Positions 24,241 through 24,516 of a stretch of DNA of 24,516 bases are shown piece after piece (within the stretch, counting starts at the first letter, position 1; each line of letters begins with the position of its first letter). A program made the position numbers and the translations under genes. The DNA is from Thiotrichaceae bacterium UBA7359 (lineage in GTDB: Bacteria; Pseudomonadota; Gammaproteobacteria; Eutrophobiales; Eutrophobiaceae): NCBI GenBank assembly GCA_905182825.1, contig CAJJDJ010000026.1:1-24516 (forward strand). The letters run 5' to 3'. The notes beneath the pieces are model-generated. The model searched no databases and was not told the DNA's origin. It saw only the letters and a program-made list of their open reading frames with translations.

Positions 24241-24516
24241 CTATTCATAATAACCGAGTTGTCTCAAAGCTTGTTCTGAATCGGCCCAATTTGATTTAAC
24301 TTTCACCCAACTTTTTAAATTCACTTTTTTGTCATATAACTTTTCAAGTTCAAGCCTTGCAGCTTTACCTACAACCTTCAGAACGTTGCCTTTCTTTCCA
24401 ATAACGATTGATTTTTGTCCAGTTGTTTCAACCCAAATGGATGCGTGAATATGAATGATATTATCTTCATCTTTAAATTCATCTATTGTGATTGATGACC
24501 GGTAAGGTAGCTCATC
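24241..24516 (-). CDS. era: GTPase Era, C-terminal part (cut by window edge)
   Basis: A frame open to the window's right edge encodes the last 91 residues before a TAG stop (24243-24241). The start DELPYRSSI and the KH-domain segment QKSIVIGKKGNVLK, containing the GxxG loop GKKG, followed by ARLELEKLYDKKVNLKSWVKVKSNW, are the C-terminus of Era, which binds the 3' end of 16S rRNA during 30S assembly. The GTPase domain is outside the window. It is the upstream partner of recO, the conserved order. Confidence 0.95.
   Translation of the reverse strand, partial: DELPYRSSITIDEFKDEDNIIHIHASIWVETTGQKSIVIGKKGNVLKVVGKAARLELEKLYDKKVNLKSWVKVKSNWADSEQALRQLGYYE

Noticed and set aside
1..24516. CRISPR array, tRNA or rRNA genes, insertion sequence, prophage or defence genes
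   Set aside because: I searched by eye for direct repeats with spacers, tRNA cloverleafs, transposase or integrase motifs and terminal inverted repeats, and found none. The only tandem repeat is the coding one in rne.

Overview
The window is a low-GC (by eye about one-third G+C) bacterial chromosome segment. Gene content and order place it in the Gammaproteobacteria. The block yceD-rpmF-plsX-fabH-fabD-fabG-acpP-fabF-pabC-mltG-tmk-holB-ycfH is collinear with the E. coli fatty-acid cluster. A type IV pilus pilZ between holB and the TatD-family gene, and an S49 peptidase gene between rluC and maf, resemble the Pseudomonas-type arrangement. The genus cannot be named from the sequence alone; an AT-rich, possibly uncultured gammaproteobacterium fits. 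No rRNA, tRNA, CRISPR array, insertion sequence or prophage gene was recognised.

Layout. (1) 1-4480 is the accessory-looking part: the 3' portion of a radical SAM protein gene, a small unrecognised secreted protein, a polytopic glycosyltransferase resembling the ALG9/PIG-B (GT22) family, and, divergent from it, a class V PLP aminotransferase. (2) 4482-15418, all on the minus strand, is a nearly uninterrupted operon. Read in its direction of transcription it encodes YceD, ribosomal protein L32, PlsX, FabH, FabD, FabG, AcpP, FabF, PabC, MltG, Tmk, HolB, PilZ and a TatD-family hydrolase. It couples phospholipid and fatty-acid synthesis with folate, dTMP, peptidoglycan and replication functions. 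Internal signals are a probable promoter before acpP and a rho-independent terminator between acpP and fabF. (3) 15419-18176 holds maf/yceF (plus strand), which has no canonical start codon and probably begins at ATC, then a short SppA-like peptidase and rluC on the minus strand. (4) 18177-18630 is a long divergent spacer whose right half is a structured RNase E leader. It is followed by rne, whose C-terminal half is disordered, Asn/Gln-rich and carries a three-copy 30-bp in-frame repeat. (5) 21121-24516, minus strand, contains era (partial), recO, pdxJ and prfC in transcription order.

Most of the window is housekeeping, and I see no new multi-gene defence or mobile system. The points most worth a second look are the apparent AUC start of maf, the near-leaderless promoters of yceD and the aminotransferase gene, the mutually exclusive hairpins in the rne leader, the NTNNQQ repeats of RNase E, and the GT22-like glycosyltransferase next to an unknown secreted protein.
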